From contig JAUIGN010000028.1 of NCBI GenBank assembly GCA_030430075.1, positions 1-64,000 of the forward strand: a DNA stretch of 64,000 bases, in the 5' to 3' direction. This DNA is from a bacterium (GTDB taxonomy: Bacteria; Planctomycetota; Planctomycetia; Pirellulales; Pirellulaceae). The notes beneath the pieces were generated by a model. The model saw nothing but the letters and a program-made list of their open reading frames with translations, ran no database searches and was not told where the DNA came from. The first letter of the stretch is position 1, and each line of letters begins with the position of its first letter. This document shows, piece after piece, positions 1 to 15,000 of the stretch. A program made the position numbers and the translations under genes.

Positions 1-94
1 CGACGGTCGTTGTGGTACCTTCCTGCATGGTGGCGTACTCCTTGGGTTGAGTGTTTTTGACGAACAAATTTCACCCAAAGTACGCCGCCCTTTT
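1..94 (-). mobile_element. 5' end of an IS256-family-like insertion sequence (partial, runs off left edge)
   Basis: On the minus strand a GC-rich terminus (AAAAGGGCGGCGT, near 82-94) is followed by an ATG at 28 that begins a reading frame M-Q-E-G-T-T-T-T-V and leaves the window. The decayed IS256-type transposase at 36597-37556 has the same arrangement: the same terminal motif, exactly the same distance (57 bases) between the CAT of its start codon and the CGCCGCCC block, and a start M-A-E-V-T-T-E-S-I. The match between two places in the window is seen directly. Assignment to the IS256 family rests on the transposase at the second locus, because only nine codons of this copy are visible. The element abuts the 5' end of the giant gene that follows. 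Confidence 0.55.
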
Positions 95-3000
95 CAAGCC
101 CTCATCCACAACTTTCGGTTATACCTCTACGCTGCGACCGCCGCGGACGGAGTGGTACGGATCGACACGATCACTGGCCAACCGCTGGCCGAGCCTTCGT
201 TCATCGATCCGGCTCATTTCAACGTGTTTCCTGCTGGAATTGCGTTCGACTACGCCAGCAATACGCTCTACGTGGGTGACCGCAGCGGCGCGATTCTCGA
301 CTTCAATGCCACCACGGGGAACCTCCTCGATCCGCAGGGGATCGGCACACTGCCGGACGGCGGCGTACCGGAGAGCCTCGCGATGGGGCTGGACGGGAAC
401 CTCTACGTTCTCGATTCGGCCAACCTCAAGGTCTGGCAGTACAATACCGGCACGCAAAACTTTGCCGGGTTCACAACGGGCGAACCCGCCCCGTTGGTCT
501 CCCCGTCCGACCTGGCCTTCGATCCGGGCACCGGCGACCTGTACGTCTCCAGCACAGACGAGTTATATCGCTATGACTCGTCGGGGGCGTTCATCTCCGC
601 CACGGCAACGACCAATTCCACGACGCAAGGGCTGGTCTTCGGGCCTGGCCGCGAACTCTTCGCGGCGGCGATCAACGTGCCTGCCATCGACCGGTACGTC
701 GTCAATTCGACGGTCGGTCCGATTCCGCTGGGAAGTGCCGCGTTCAACGTTACTTCGCCCGTCTCGCTGGCCGTCGGCCAGGGCTCGGGATACTTCGTCG
801 ACTTCAACACGCGGGATTCCCATGTGCTCGATTTCGGCGGCACACCGCCAGGTGAGTTCTCCTGGGAAGAGACGGTTGCCGCGATTCAAGAAGTTGGCCG
901 TGCGATCCAGGCCCAGATTCAGAACGTGCAGGACGCGCTGATCACCGGCGGGAACGGCGGCCAGATTCCGAGCGGGTTGGAGTTGTTCGAGAATACGGCT
1001 GATTGGGGTGCGGCCGTTGCTGACGCCTTCTTCGAAGTCAGTGCGCGGCTGCTGCACCCTGCGTCGCTGGCAGCAGGCAACGCCGGCGCAACGACAACGA
1101 ATCCCGTGCGGCTCGTCATTTCCGACGGGAATTCGGCGGTCGAACTGACGCTGGACGGAACCCAGAATCCGGTCGCCGACCTCAACCAGGCCCTCCCCGA
1201 CGCAACTGCCGGCACAACGCTCGAGAACCAGCTTGAGTTTGCGGATGACAACGGCGAGATCGTGCTGGGGCCGGCGGCTGGCGGGCTCACCTCCTCCCTT
1301 TTTCTGTCGACATTGCGCCTTGACGCCGACGGCCCGCTGCCGCCCAACGGGCAACTCGCCACTGACACGCAGATCCAGTTGACGGTCGAACGGACCAGCA
1401 ACGGCGTTCCAACATCGGAGACATTCAGCTTCACCTTGCGCGGTGTGGCGTCTGCAGACAGTGATCCTGCCGCTCCTGACACGGCCGACAATATCGACCT
1501 CGGCGAACTGGCGGCCGACATCAACGCGGCCCTTGTCTCACAAGGCGTCTCGGACATTCGAGCGACGTTTGGCATTGCCGCGAATCGACTTTCTCTGGTC
1601 GCGACGAGTCCTGCCGTCAGTGGTTTTACCCTGGATGCTGGTGGTGGCTCACTCGGCTTTGGCAACCTGGTCGCCGGTTTGGACATGGGGGCCAGTGACT
1701 TGGGCTTCGAGCCGACTCAGGCGATCGGGAAGCTGAAATTCGATTCGATCGGAGGGCTGACCGCGGTGCTGAAAGACTTGCTGGTCACGGTCTCTCCCGA
1801 CTTGCCGCTCGAGTTTGACCTGAATCCGCTTTACAACGCGATCGACGATTCGCTCGAATTCAACTTCTCTCTGACCAAGGGCTTCAGTGAACAGGTGGGG
1901 CTGGATTTTCTTGCCGAGGGCGTCGACCTGGGACCGCTCGGGCGCATCGAAGTTGCCTCGGCTGCTGCCGCGGACCTGACGGTCGACGCGGCCCTGGATT
2001 TCCGGATGGGCGTCTATCTGGGCGGGTTGCTCGATCTGGCGCTGGAACCGCTGACCGTGCAGACGCCTCTCAGCTTGTTGAACGCGGGGGACGGAGTTGA
2101 TCTCCTGGTGGGGATGACCGCCGTCGCTCCCGCTCCGGTGGACGGACAGGTCGGTCGCAACGTCACCTTTGCCCTCGAGATCGAACGCGAGGTTGGCGGC
2201 TACAGCAATACCAGCCGGTTTGACTTGACCTTGCCGCACCTGACGGACACGTCGAACCCGGACCTGGTGGCGACCGATGATAATTTCAACGTCGCGTCGC
2301 TGGTGAGTGATCTGAATCGACTGCTGCCAGCGAGCCTGGCTGGCGAACTGGAGTTTGATTCGTACGAGGTTGGCGACGAACTGAGATTGAGGTTGCTGGC
2401 CCAGACAACTGGAAGTCTGTCCCCCATTCGCCGCCTTACGATGTTCGGCGGCGAGCCATTGGGTTTTGCAGCGGGACAGCAAAGCGACTACGCCGATCTG
2501 GAGATTTTCCTCGGCGATCCGCTGCTGGAACCGGATCCGTCCGACAGCGACTGTTCCGACAACGCATGCTATTTCACGGTCGCCCTGGATGGTGCGACAC
2601 GAGTTGACGAAGTCCTCGATCGCATCGAAGAGGCGGCGCCGGACGGCGCGGTACTGGCCGGTTTCAGCGCCGATGGGAGCGGGTTCTCGTTGGAGGTCAA
2701 CCCGTCCGTCGTGGCGGCGGAGACGGCCATCTCTGTCCGGCAGGCGGTAACCGACGGCGAGCGGTCGCTGGCCGGCATCGGGCTGGGCCTGATCGGAACG
2801 TTCGATCTGGAAAGCCGATCCGCCGACCCGCTTCACGGCAAGTCCTTGCTCGATCGAATCTACATCGTCGAACCGGCAGCCGGAACGGACAACCTCGTGT
2901 TGACGGCCTCCGTGACGGCCGACGTGAATGCGAGTGCCGCCTTGGGGAAACTCGGCTTCGAGCTGATCAGTCAGAACGATGCCGGCAACGACGATCCGTT

Positions 3001-6000
3001 GCACGTGGTGGTTTCCTCGTCTGCCGGATTCCGCGATCCGGGAACCGTTGCCGACGACGGCCGCATCTCCTTGACCGAGATGTTCGACGCTCCAGACCAG
3101 GTGATCGACCTGGCGAACCTGATTCCGACGGTCTCCGCGAGCGGCACGTTGCAGTTGATCGCCGATACGGAGTCGACCAACATCTTTGGCGAGTCAACCG
3201 GGACGGGGCCGACCGACCTCTTCTCAATCTCCGTGCAGGGAGATTCAGCCAACGGAATTCAATTCAACGCGGATGCCAACATGTCATCATTGGCGTCACA
3301 GTTTAAGGACCTGTGCGTCGCCGACATCATCGGGATTCTGCGTGATATTGCTGGCTCGTTAAAGAGCGGTGTGGGGCCGCTCAACGCCCAACTGCCTTTG
3401 CTGGGCCGTTCGCCAAACCAGACCTTTGCCATCGCCGACGGGCTGCTGGCTGCTGTCGACGACTTCATTTCGGACATCGATCTGCCCTCGCTGCAACTCG
3501 CCGTCGGCGATGTCAATCTGGCAATTGCCAACCTTTCGCTGCCGCTGGAGGCACGAGCCGAGTTGTTCGAATTGGGTGCCGCACTGACCGCGTTGCCGGT
3601 CCCGCCCCTCAATGCGGTCGACCTCCCCGAGTTCGAGGCACGACTTCCGGGAAAGCTGGTTGCCAGTTGGCGTCTCTTGAATCGCCTGATCGCCGAGCTG
3701 CCGGAGGCGACGGCCGGATTACCCGATCTGCAATGGTCCGCCGATTCGCTGGGAGCCCTGATTCCGTCTTGGAATACGATCGAAACGCGGCTGGAATCAT
3801 CGCTCGGCACCGCTCTGTCGAGCACCTTGGGATTGGACGCCGCGGATGTTGCGGTTCGGCTGGGCTTCATCGCGGACTACGACCTGAATACGCCGGATCC
3901 GGTCGACGCGCCGCAACGCGCCGTCGTGCTCGGCATCGAACTGAACGGTCTGTCGGAAGTTGACGAGTCGTTTGAGCTCGATTTGCCATCCACGGACCTG
4001 GGGCCGATCGCTTTCAATACGGCCGGTGACGATCCTCGCTTTCGAGCCCGCGGCGGCATCAGCCTGGGGTTCGGCATCACGCTCGATGCGGCGCGGACCC
4101 TGTTCGTGGTGGCTGACCCCGCGGCGGCAACAGATGCCTCCGGATTGCCGCTCGACGAAATTGACGACGATCTCATCCCGACGCAGTTGAGCCTGGTGAC
4201 CGGATTTCAGGGTTCGATCAGCGGTGATGTCTCGCTCGGCAGCCTGTCGCTTGTCGAAGGGCAGGCAGCACTCAGCTTGCTCGGTTCGGAAACCGAGCGG
4301 ACGGCGGTGGCGGTCGGCGGCGAGGTTGGGCTGTTGGGAACGCCTGCTGACGGGAACGCGGATCTGATCCTGGTCCGCGACGAGCAGGGCAACACGGTGC
4401 CGGTGATCGACCTGCTGGTGGATGCGACCGGCACGACGATCATTGTCGACGCCATGCTCGCCGGGACCGATGTGGAGGTGCAGTATGCGCTTGACGTCCC
4501 CGGGGAACAGGTGACGCTGAACGGCGATGGCGAGGCGACACTGGCCGCTGTTCCGGTGAACGTGGACGACTACTTCGTTTCTGTTTCCCACAACGGCGCG
4601 CCGGTGGCTGATTTTCAGCTCGTGGGTGCGACGTTGACGACAACGGGGCTGGCCGGCCAGACGGTCGATGTGCAGTATCTTGATCCGGCGACACTGGCGG
4701 TCGATCTGGATCCGTCGACGACGGCATTTTCCAACACGATGGGTGCCGTGTTGCATTCCGAATTGGCCCCCCGCGTGACGTTCGACGGCATGGCGGCCGG
4801 CACCGTGGATCTCGCGTTTCTGGGCAGCGAGGTGAACGATGCCATCTCGCTGGCGATTCCGGTTGCCGATCCCTTGAGCCCCAAGATCACGCTCGATACG
4901 GACGGCCTGTCGAACTTGCTGGCGGGTGTCGACTTCGACTTGAAGACGATCCTGACTGGAATCGAGCTCTTCCTCGATTCACTCGAGGGAGGACTCGCCG
5001 GCGAACTGCTCGGAAGTCTGCCGATTGCAGGGGCGGGGTTCAATGTCGACAAGACGTTCATCGCCGACTTGCGATTGTTTGTCGAGACGCTGCGGGACGT
5101 TCTGTGCGACCTGGACGACGACATGGAGGCGGCCGAGCTGGAGATCCGGGACGCGGTCTTCAATTTCTTTGAGCCCTTGGGGATGTTGCGGAACGCCGGT
5201 GGTCAACCGAGCCACGACATCAACGATGTGCAGGTCGATCTGGAAGCGGATTCGTTGGTCATCGACCTCAAGGTGGGTGGCCGTGATGAGATGACGGTCG
5301 ATTTCGACAGCGGCATTTCCGGGTTGGCGATCGACGCTTCCGGACAAGGGGGCGTGGCGTTGGGTTGGGATTACTTGATCGACCTCGGCTTTGGTGTCGA
5401 TCGCCAGCAAGGCTTCTTCTTCGTGGTCGATGACAATGCCGCGGGGACGCCCGAAGTGATGCTCGACTTGGACGTGGGGCTGGCGGTCGACGACAGCGGA
5501 GACGGCCCGATTCCGACGTCCTTTAGCGTCGACCTGTTTGGGCTCGACCTCTCCGCAACGGACAACCTCAAACCGGACGGCACGACGGGCACGTCGCTGA
5601 GCGGAAGCCTGGACATCGACATTCAGGACCCCAACGACAACCGACAGCTGCTTCTGTCCGAGTTGACGGCGCGTTCGTTCACGCAGGTGTTCCAGCCGAC
5701 CTTGGCAACAACAGCATCCATCGATCTGCAGCTCACCGCCGGACTCGCGTCCAACCTGCCGCAGCTCCAAGCCGATCTTGTCGCGAGTTGGGATGCCGGA
5801 TTGTCGCCAGTCCAGGGGACCGTCCGGCCCACGTTCGGTGCGCCGGTCGTCCGTCTCGAGAACATCGGTGTCGATGTCGCCGCATTCCTGCAGCAACATG
5901 TCGGCGTGGTCTTCGATCGGATCCAGCAGTTTGTCGAGCCGATTGCACCGGTCATTGAACTCTTGTTGCAGGAGATTCCGGGAGTCTCGGATCTCTCCAA

Positions 6001-9000
6001 GGCGGCGGGCAAGGGGCCGGTGACGTTGATCGATTTGGCGCTGGTGAAGCAACCAGAACTGGCTCGGGACGCCGAACGATTCCTGCAGATCTTGGACTCG
6101 ATCAGCGACCTGACAACGACGCTGGCGGCGCTGGCCGGCGACAACACGTACTTCGTCTTGATGGACCAACTGAACCTCGTGGGCGGAACGCCTCTGGCCG
6201 GCGGCGAAGCAGAGGCGGGTGCGATGCCGGACCTGAACGATCCGGCCTACTTCTCGGACCGGCTGGACGTGGATCGGGCAGTCGCTGAGAGCGGCGGGCA
6301 GACGAGCACAGCGGACGAGACGAGCGGGACCGTCAAGTCGCTCCTGCAGCAGATCGGGGACCTCGGGATTTCGCTGCATTTTCTCGACGTCACCAACGTC
6401 GCCGGGTTGTTGATGGGGCAGACGGTTGACGTCATGAGCTTCGATCTGCCTCGGGTCGACCTCCCCATCGATCTGTCGCAGAAGTTCCCGGTCGTCCCGG
6501 TACCGCCGATTGCGGTCGAGGTCGGGTTTCACGCCGGCGTGTTGATCGATCTGTCGGTCGGATACGACAGCCGTGGCGTGGCGACCGGCAACTTCTTTGA
6601 CGGCTTCTACTTCGGCGACCGGGCCGAAGTTTTCGCCGGCGCGGACATTGACGAGTTCGGCCTGTCGATCGGCGCCAGCCTGGCGGCCTTGCTGGACGTC
6701 GTTGTCGCATCGGCGGGCGTTGAGGGCAAACTGCAGGCGGACATCGTGGCCAACTGGCGCGACCTGGATGACAACGGCAAGGTCTATCTGGACGAACTCG
6801 ATTCGATTCTGGCGACGGACGGCCTGTCATGTGTCTTCGACCTGCACGGCGAACTGCGGGCAATCATCAGCCTGGTCTGGGAAGTCCTCGGTGACGAGGG
6901 GCGCAAGGAGATCGTCGACAAGGTGCTGTTTTCGTTTGACAATTCCTGTCCGACGTTTGAACTGGGGCACGTCAGCGGTGGAAATGAAGCGTTGGCGGGC
7001 GGTCCGGAGGCACTATCTGCCGCCGGGATGCTGATTCTGCACGCCGGGGCGTTTGCGGACGAGCGGGGCCCCGGCCGGACCAGCGACGTGGCGGAAGCGT
7101 TCACCGTGACGCAGCTCGCCCCGGGCGTGGTGCACGTCGAAGGAATGGGACTGGAGAGCCGCTACAGCGGCGTCAGCTCGATCTACTTCGACGGCGGCAA
7201 GGAAAACGACCAATTGATCCTGGTCGATGTCGATGTCCCCGTCATTGCGTTGGGCGGTGATGGCGATGACTTCCTGCAAGGCGGCGACGCTGCCGACTAT
7301 CTGGACGGCGGCAGTGGTGAGGACGAACTGATGGGTGGTGGAGCTGGCGACGAACTGATCGGGGGTAGCGACAACGACCGCATTGAAGGTGGTGCGGGCC
7401 GTGACGTGATCCTGGCCGGTTCGGGTGACGATGACGTGCTGGGTGGCGACGGGGGTGACGAGATCGATGGCGGTTCCGGGGACGACCTGTTGGACGGTGG
7501 CGACGGCGACAACGCTCCCGATGTTATCAACGGCGGCCTGGGACACGATCGCATCTTCGGCTACGGCGGTCAGGATGTACTCGACGGTGCAGGCGGGGAC
7601 GACCAGGTTTTCGGGGGCGAAGGGGGCGATACCATCTTCGGCGGTGCCGGCTTCGATCTCCTATTCGGCGAAGGGGGTGCCGACTACATCGAAGCAGGCT
7701 CCGGAGATGACCTGGTCAGCGGCGGGTTAGGTGACGACGACCTGTTTGGCCAGAGCGGTAACGACGTACTCGTTGGCGGCGTTTCCAACGCGACACCGGA
7801 GCTGGAGTCGCTTATTCTGGACACGTTCGGGCTCGACGCCGGCTTCTTCGTCCCGCCTCCCGCAACGGTGGATGCCGATGATGAACTGTGGGGCGGGACC
7901 GGCAATGACTTGCTGGTCGGGGATGAAGGGCAGGACACCTTGCTGGGCGGCCGCGGCGACGACGCGATTGTCGCGCAGCACATCTTGCTGCCCAATATCT
8001 CCGGGTTGCCGGAAAGTCATGTCGAATATATCGAGGGCGGCCCGGACGATGACTTCATCTGCGGATCGGCCGGAAACGACGAAATCTACGGCGGGGTCTC
8101 CAATTTCGGGCTGGGCGACTTTCCGGATTCGGCGCCCCGCGCTCTGGACCCGTCGGGGTTGCTCGCCGAGGGCGGATTCACACTGTCGTCCTGCGCCGCG
8201 GAACCGCAGCCGGTTGGATCGACGTCGCGCGAGTCGACGATCTCCGGCGTCGTCTTCGAGGACCTTAACGGCGACGGCACACGAGATCCTGACGAACCCG
8301 TCTTGCCGGGTTGGACCGTCTATCTCTTTGACCACGACGGGCAACTGGCCGCCCAGTCGGCGACGGATGATATGGGTGCTTACCGGTTTACCGAACTGGC
8401 ACGCGGCACGTACACCGTCTCGCAGTCGATCATTCCGGGAAGTCGGCCCGGGATCCCCGGCGGGTACGAACAGACACTTCCTCCGGCGGACGCAGGCCAT
8501 GAGGTGGAACTCCTGCCGTTCGCTGCTGCCGGCGGGAACGACTTTGGCAACCATTTCCGTTCGGCGACTCTTCGCGGACAGGCGTTCCATGACCGGAATG
8601 CCGACGCCGCCCGCGACCTCGGCGAAAACGGCCTGAACGGCTGGCAGATCCTGCTGTTCGATGCTCAGGGCCAGCAGATCGCTGCGACGATGACCGCCGA
8701 TCGTGATCTGGACGGCGACACGTCGATCAGTTTCTTCAGCGAGAAGGGCTGGTACGAATTCTCCGGGCTGGCACCGGGAACCTATCGGATCGGCGAAGTG
8801 CCGCGCGCGTACTGGCTGCAAAGTGCGCCGGGCTTCTCTGCGGGCAACATCGCTTCGTATCGACCGTTGAACGACGACGGCTTCACGGCAACCGAGTCCG
8901 CGGCGGTGGTCGCAGGACTGTCCGGCTCGACAACCGCGGTCCTCGTGCAATTGGAGATCGACCATCCGCACCTCGAACAACTGGATGCCTACCTGGTCAG

Positions 9001-12000
9001 TCCGAGGGGGACGCGGGTCGATCTGTTCAGCAACGTGGCGGGTGACGGACTGCTGGCGGTCTTCGACGACAACGGGACGACGCCCATCGCGACGCGCGAC
9101 CCGGAATCGACCGACACGTTCTTCGCGCCGGAAGGGGAACTGGCGAACCTGGCCGGCGAAGATCCGAATGGAACCTGGACGCTGGTGGTCAAGGACGAAG
9201 TGGCGGGTGGCGCAGGCCGGCTGCTCAACTGGTCGCTCAACCTGGTCACGGATGCCGATGGAGTCGTGCCGCCGATCGCGGGGGGAGCGGTCGAGATCAA
9301 CTCACCCGAACGGGTCCGCTACTACGAAGTTACCATCAACGCCGGCGAAACGCTGGAAACCGGGCTCGATTTCGGCGCCGTCCAGCCGGGCGCGGTAAGC
9401 GGTCGCAAGTTCCAGGACCTCGACGGCGATGGCCAACCGGGAGGCGCACCGACTTTGGGTGGGGAACCCGGGTTGGCGGGCGTCACGATCTTTGCGGACC
9501 TGAACAACAACGGCCAACTGGACGCGAGCGAACCGTACACCGTAACCGTCGACGATGACCCGCTCACACCGCTGATCGATGAGACCGGTGAATACCACCT
9601 GGGGTCGCTGCCTGTCGGCCGCGAGACGATCATTCGCGAGCTGGTGCCGTTGGGCTTCCAGCAGACGGCGCCGGCAGCCGGCTTTCACACGGTCGATTTG
9701 GTGTCGCGCGAAGTGCTGCCCAGCCGGGACTTCGGTAACCGTGCCGATGGCATCATTCAGGGCTGGAAGTATGAAGATGTGAACGGCAACGGCCGTCGCG
9801 ATCCTGGCGAACCCGGTCTGGGCGGGGTCGAGATCTATGTCGATACGAATCGGAACGGCCAGCACGACCCCGGCGAGCCGCTCACGACGAGCGGCGCGAT
9901 GGGCGAGTACCGGCTGGAGCATCTGGGGATGGGTGCGCACATCGTCCGCGAAATCGTTCCTGCCGGGTTTGTGCAGACATCGGCAGCGCAACAGGTCGTC
10001 TACCAGAATAGTTTTGGTGAAGGCCCGGTCGGTAGCGAATGGTCGGACCGGGCGGTCGCCGATTCACCCGAGCGCGATCGCCGGATCCTGGGCCTGTTTG
10101 ACAACGAGACGGTCACGCTGCACCTGGACGGCTTGCCGACGCACGACCAACTGCAGATCGCGTTCACGTTGATCGTGGCAGGCGATTGGGAAGGCAATCA
10201 CGGCGGCTTCGATCCCGACCGCTGGAAAGTCGCGGTTCGTGACGGCGTGACGCTCCTCGATACGACGTTCAGTACGTCCGCGAATTCGCTACCCACTTTT
10301 CAGAACCCAAGCAATCGGTATGACACCGACAAGAATGGGGTCACGACGCCGCTTGACGCGCTGCGCGTCATCAACGAGCTGAATCGGCGCGGGCCGCGTA
10401 CGCTTGGCATTCCCGTCGTATCGCCGGATGAGGCAGGTGAGTTCCTTGATCCGTCCGGTGATGGGTTCGTGTCGCCGCTGGACGTGCTGCACATTGTCAA
10501 CGTCCTGAACGGTGCTTCGCCGGCAGCGGTTGCGGCCGAAGTCGGTGAGTACTATTACGCCCAGTCGTTTCCGGCCAACTACGGATTGGGCGAGTTCGCT
10601 CCGCACGCGGAGGCGGTTGAATTCAATTCGGAGGGGCACGGGGCGTTTGCTTTGCCGAGCACCGACGTGCGGTTCCGGCAGAGCAGTTCGGTGTATCGGT
10701 TGAGCTACACGATCGCCCACCAGGGTGATTCGTTGACGCTTGATTTCTCGGGATCGGAGCTGGAGAACCTGGTCGCCTCCTTCGAGCAGTGGGGGATGGA
10801 TGACGTCGTCATTTCCATTCCGCAAGAGTTCCATACGGTTGACGTCGACCATCGCGGGCTCGTTGCGGGGGTGAACTTCGGGAACTTCGACCTGGGCTCC
10901 GTACAGGGCACCAAGTGGGAGGATCTGGACGGGGACGGTCGGCGCAGCCCGTCGACGGAGCCCGGGTTGGCGGGCGTCACGATCTACGCCGACGTGAACA
11001 ACAATGCATCGTGGGACGCGGGTGAACCGAGCGACCAGACGGCGACCGATGGCAGCTACCTGTTGAGTGACCTGCCGGCGGGCTCGTATCCAATCCGCGA
11101 AGTCGTGCCCGCCGGCTATCGACAGACGGCGCCGCAACGAGGATTTCATCCAGTCCGGATGACGTCGGGGCTCGATCTGGCCGGATTCGACTTTGGAAAT
11201 GAACCGATTGCCGTTGCGCCGACCGATTTCGGCGACGCACCCGCACCCTATCCGACGCTGCTCGGCGACGACGGCGCCCGTCATCTTCTCGTCAACGGCA
11301 TCCGCCTGGGAGCCGAGATCGATTCCGAGCCGACCGGTCTTCCCTCACCCGCCGCCGACCTTGATGATCGGCTGCCCGTATCCGGTCCGGATGACGAAGA
11401 TGGCGTCAAGTTTGTGGACGCGACCGGGAACTCGGTCCCGCCACGACTGATTCCCGGTGGCAATTTGATTTTCGACGTCACCGGGCATACCGACGCGGGG
11501 CAGGCCGGATACTTGAACGTCTGGCTCGACTTGAACGGCGACGGTGATTGGGAGGATGCCGGCGAGCAATTCGTGGTCGATCGCCCGCTCTCCGACGGTG
11601 TGTCGACACGGATCACCCGCCCGGTCCCGCCCGGGATCAACGTGAACGACGTGTATGCCCGTTTCCGGTTCAGTACGCAAACGGGGTTGGCTTCCTTCGG
11701 CGAAGCGATTGACGGCGAGGTGGAAGATTATCGCTTGAGTGTGGTGAACGGAAACGGTGGCGACCCGCCCGCCGGGCAAGCCGACTCGGGGCAGGCGGAT
11801 GGGGAACCGACGTCGATGATTTTCGGCACGGTGTGGTTTGACGAAAACGCCGACGGAGTCGTTCCGGATGCCGGCCGGCAGCGAGTCGGCGGCGTACGGG
11901 TTTACGCCGACCTGGACTTGGATGGTACGTACGATCCGGGCGAACCGTCGGCCATCAGCGGGCTCTTTGATCTGCCCGGCACGGCGGCTAACGAGGCCGG

Positions 12001-15000
12001 CACCTACCAACTCATGGGTATAAACCCCGGTGAAGTCAGCGTCCGAATCGAAATCGGGCCCTTCAGTCTGTCCCAATCCTACCCGGCGGACGACCATACG
12101 GTCGTGGTTCCGGCAGACGGGCAGCCTGCCGGTCCCCATGATTTTGGAGTCCAGCAGAACGGTTCGGTGGGCGGCTACAAATGGCTTGACGAAGACGGTG
12201 ATGGCCAACGCGATGACAACGAGCCGCGACAGGCAGACGTCTGGATCTACTGGGATGAGAACCGCAACGGACAGTACGACGATGACGAGCGTCGCGTCAA
12301 GACGTCGGCAGACAATCCGGAGACGCCGCAGGATGAAACGGGCAACTACCAACTCTTCCTGCCGCCGGGAAGCCACCATGTCCGCGAGATCGTTCCCGGT
12401 GGCTACCAGCAGGTAGCGCCTGCCAACGGATTCCACGAAGTCGACGTAACCGCGAACCACGATTTGACCGGCTACAACTTCGGCAACCAGGCAATTGGGC
12501 TCGTGAGCGGCTTCAAGTGGCGCGACCTCGACGGGAATCAGATGCCGGACGTCGACGAGCCTCGGTTGTCCGGTGTCGAAGTCTATGCCGATCTGAATAA
12601 CAACGGGGTCCGTGACGCAGGCGAACCGTGGACGACGACGGTGGACGACGACCCGGATACCAGCGAGATCGAAACGGGGCAGTACGAATTAACGCTCAAG
12701 CCCGGCACCTACCGTATCCGGGAAGTTGTTCCCCTGCACTTTGAACAGGACTTCCCGGTCAATGGATACCATCAGGTGCAGATCCAACCTGGGCAGGAGG
12801 TCACGTTCCGCAACTTCGGCAATCGGCGATTCGGCTCGATCGCCGGCGTCAAATTCCTCGACCAGGACGGCGACGCCGCGCAAGACATGGACGAAGCCGG
12901 ACTGGCCGGCGTGACCATCAACTTGACAGACCCCAACGGAACGGTCATCGCTTCGACGGTGACGCGGACCGACGACCCGGCGACCGACCTGGTTGACGAG
13001 ACGGGAACGTATCGCTTCGATAACGTCGCGCCGGGCAACTATCGCGTGAACGAAGTGATTCCCGCCGGTTACCAGCAAACGCTGCCCGATCCGCTCCAGG
13101 GAGGTTACTACGTCGTTGACGTCGCCGCCGAAGAGCACGTGCGCCAACTGGATTTCGGCAACCAACGTCTTGTCGGTTCGATCGCCGGAATCAAATGGTC
13201 AGACGAGAACAGCAATGGCGTGCGGGAGGATCTCGAACCGGGACTGGCCGGAGTGACGATTGAATTGGTGGATGCGGCCGGCAACATCGTTCAATCCACG
13301 ACAACCGTCGACAACGAACCGGCGACAGCAATCGATGAAACCGGCAGCTACGAGTTCGTCGATCTGCCGGTTGGCGTCTATACCGTGCGCGAAGTGGTTC
13401 CCTCAGGGTACGTGCAAACGGCGCCCGGTCCGAATGGCGTGCACGTGGTCGAGGTGACCGCCGGGGCCGTTCGATCGGGCATCGATTTTGGCAACGTGCG
13501 GAGTGCCGAAATCCACGGGTTGAAATGGGTTGACTTCGACGGCAACGGAATGCGCGATCCGCACGAACCGGGGTGGGCCGGGATTACGGTGTACCTGGAT
13601 GAGAACGGCAACGGGGTGCGCGACAATAACGAAGCCACCACGGTGACACTGGCGGACGACGGCGCGACTCCGTCGATCGACGAGTCGGGCCGGTATGCAT
13701 TCACGAACGTCGCGCCGAACCGGGCCTACGAAGTCCGCGAGGTGCTGCCGCTCGGCGCAGCGCAGACCTTTCCGGTCGAACCGCATGCATTCACATTGGC
13801 TCCTGGCGAGATTCGCCAGGACGTTGAATTCGGGAATCAGCCGCGAGGGATCGTCAGCGGCACCAAATGGGATGATCTCGATGGCGACGGGCAGTGGGAC
13901 GAAGCGAACGAACCTGGTCTGCCGGGAGTCACCATCTATGCGGACATCGATGGCGACCGGCGGTGGGATCCATCGGCCGAGCCGTTTGCCGTTACGGCGG
14001 CTGATGGTCGGTACACACTGGGCGGCCTCCCGGCAGGCAGCTACACGATCCGCGAGGTTGTGCCGGATGACCACGTGCAGACATTTCCGCAGGATGGACA
14101 CGTCGTCACGGTCTACCCGCAATTGGTGTTTGTCGAGCGTGACTTCGGCAACCATCGGGGGACCGCCGCGATTCTCGGCCAGGCCTGGGAAGATCATAGC
14201 GGCCTGCTGGGGGTCCGGGACAACGAAGATGCCCCCATCGATCACCAGCGGATTCCGGGGGGCGTCGTCGTTTACCTGGACGACGATCTTGACGGGGAAC
14301 GGGGCGTGTTCGAGCCCCAGGTGGCGACCGACGACAACGGCCAATACGCCTTCGAGGGATTGGCTCCCGGGACATACACCGTGCGGATCGTCGTGCCGGA
14401 CGGCTGGCGGCAGTCAGCCCCCGGTGACGGCGCACACACCGTAAGCCTGAGCGTCGGCGACGTCCGCCCGGCTCGACAATTCGGTCTTTATGAAGTGGTT
14501 GAGATCGAGGATGGCGACGATGTTGTTTTCGCGGGGGCCGGTCGCGACCTGGTCTATGGCGACAACCTGGTGCGCGACGATTTCGGTGCCCCGGATCCGC
14601 GCGTCGTCAGCATCGGCACGCGGCAAGACATGTTGCACGGCGACGCGGGTGCGGATCAGGTCTTTGGTCAGGAAGAGGCCGACGAACTCTGGGGCGATGC
14701 GCCCGACGCGGCGGGCGAGTTTGACGAACTGGATGGCGGGGAAGGTGTCGACACGGTCTTGCAGACCATCGACGCCGACCAGTCACTCTTCGATGATCTG
14801 CTGACCGGCCAAGGCGATGACGTTCTGGTCAGCATCGAGCGCGCCGTCCTTGCCGGGGGCGCTGCCGGGAATATCATGGACGCTTCTTCTTATACGCGGG
14901 GTTCCGTCGTGCTTGACGGCGCCGATGGCGACGACCAGCTAACAGGGACCGCGGGAAATGACGTACTGATCGGCGGAGCCGGCAGCGATCAGCTCGCCGC

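Noticed and set aside
1649..6532. Long minus-strand open frames inside the giant gene
   Set aside because: They are antisense shadows created by high GC and codon bias; the plus-strand translation has clear domains.
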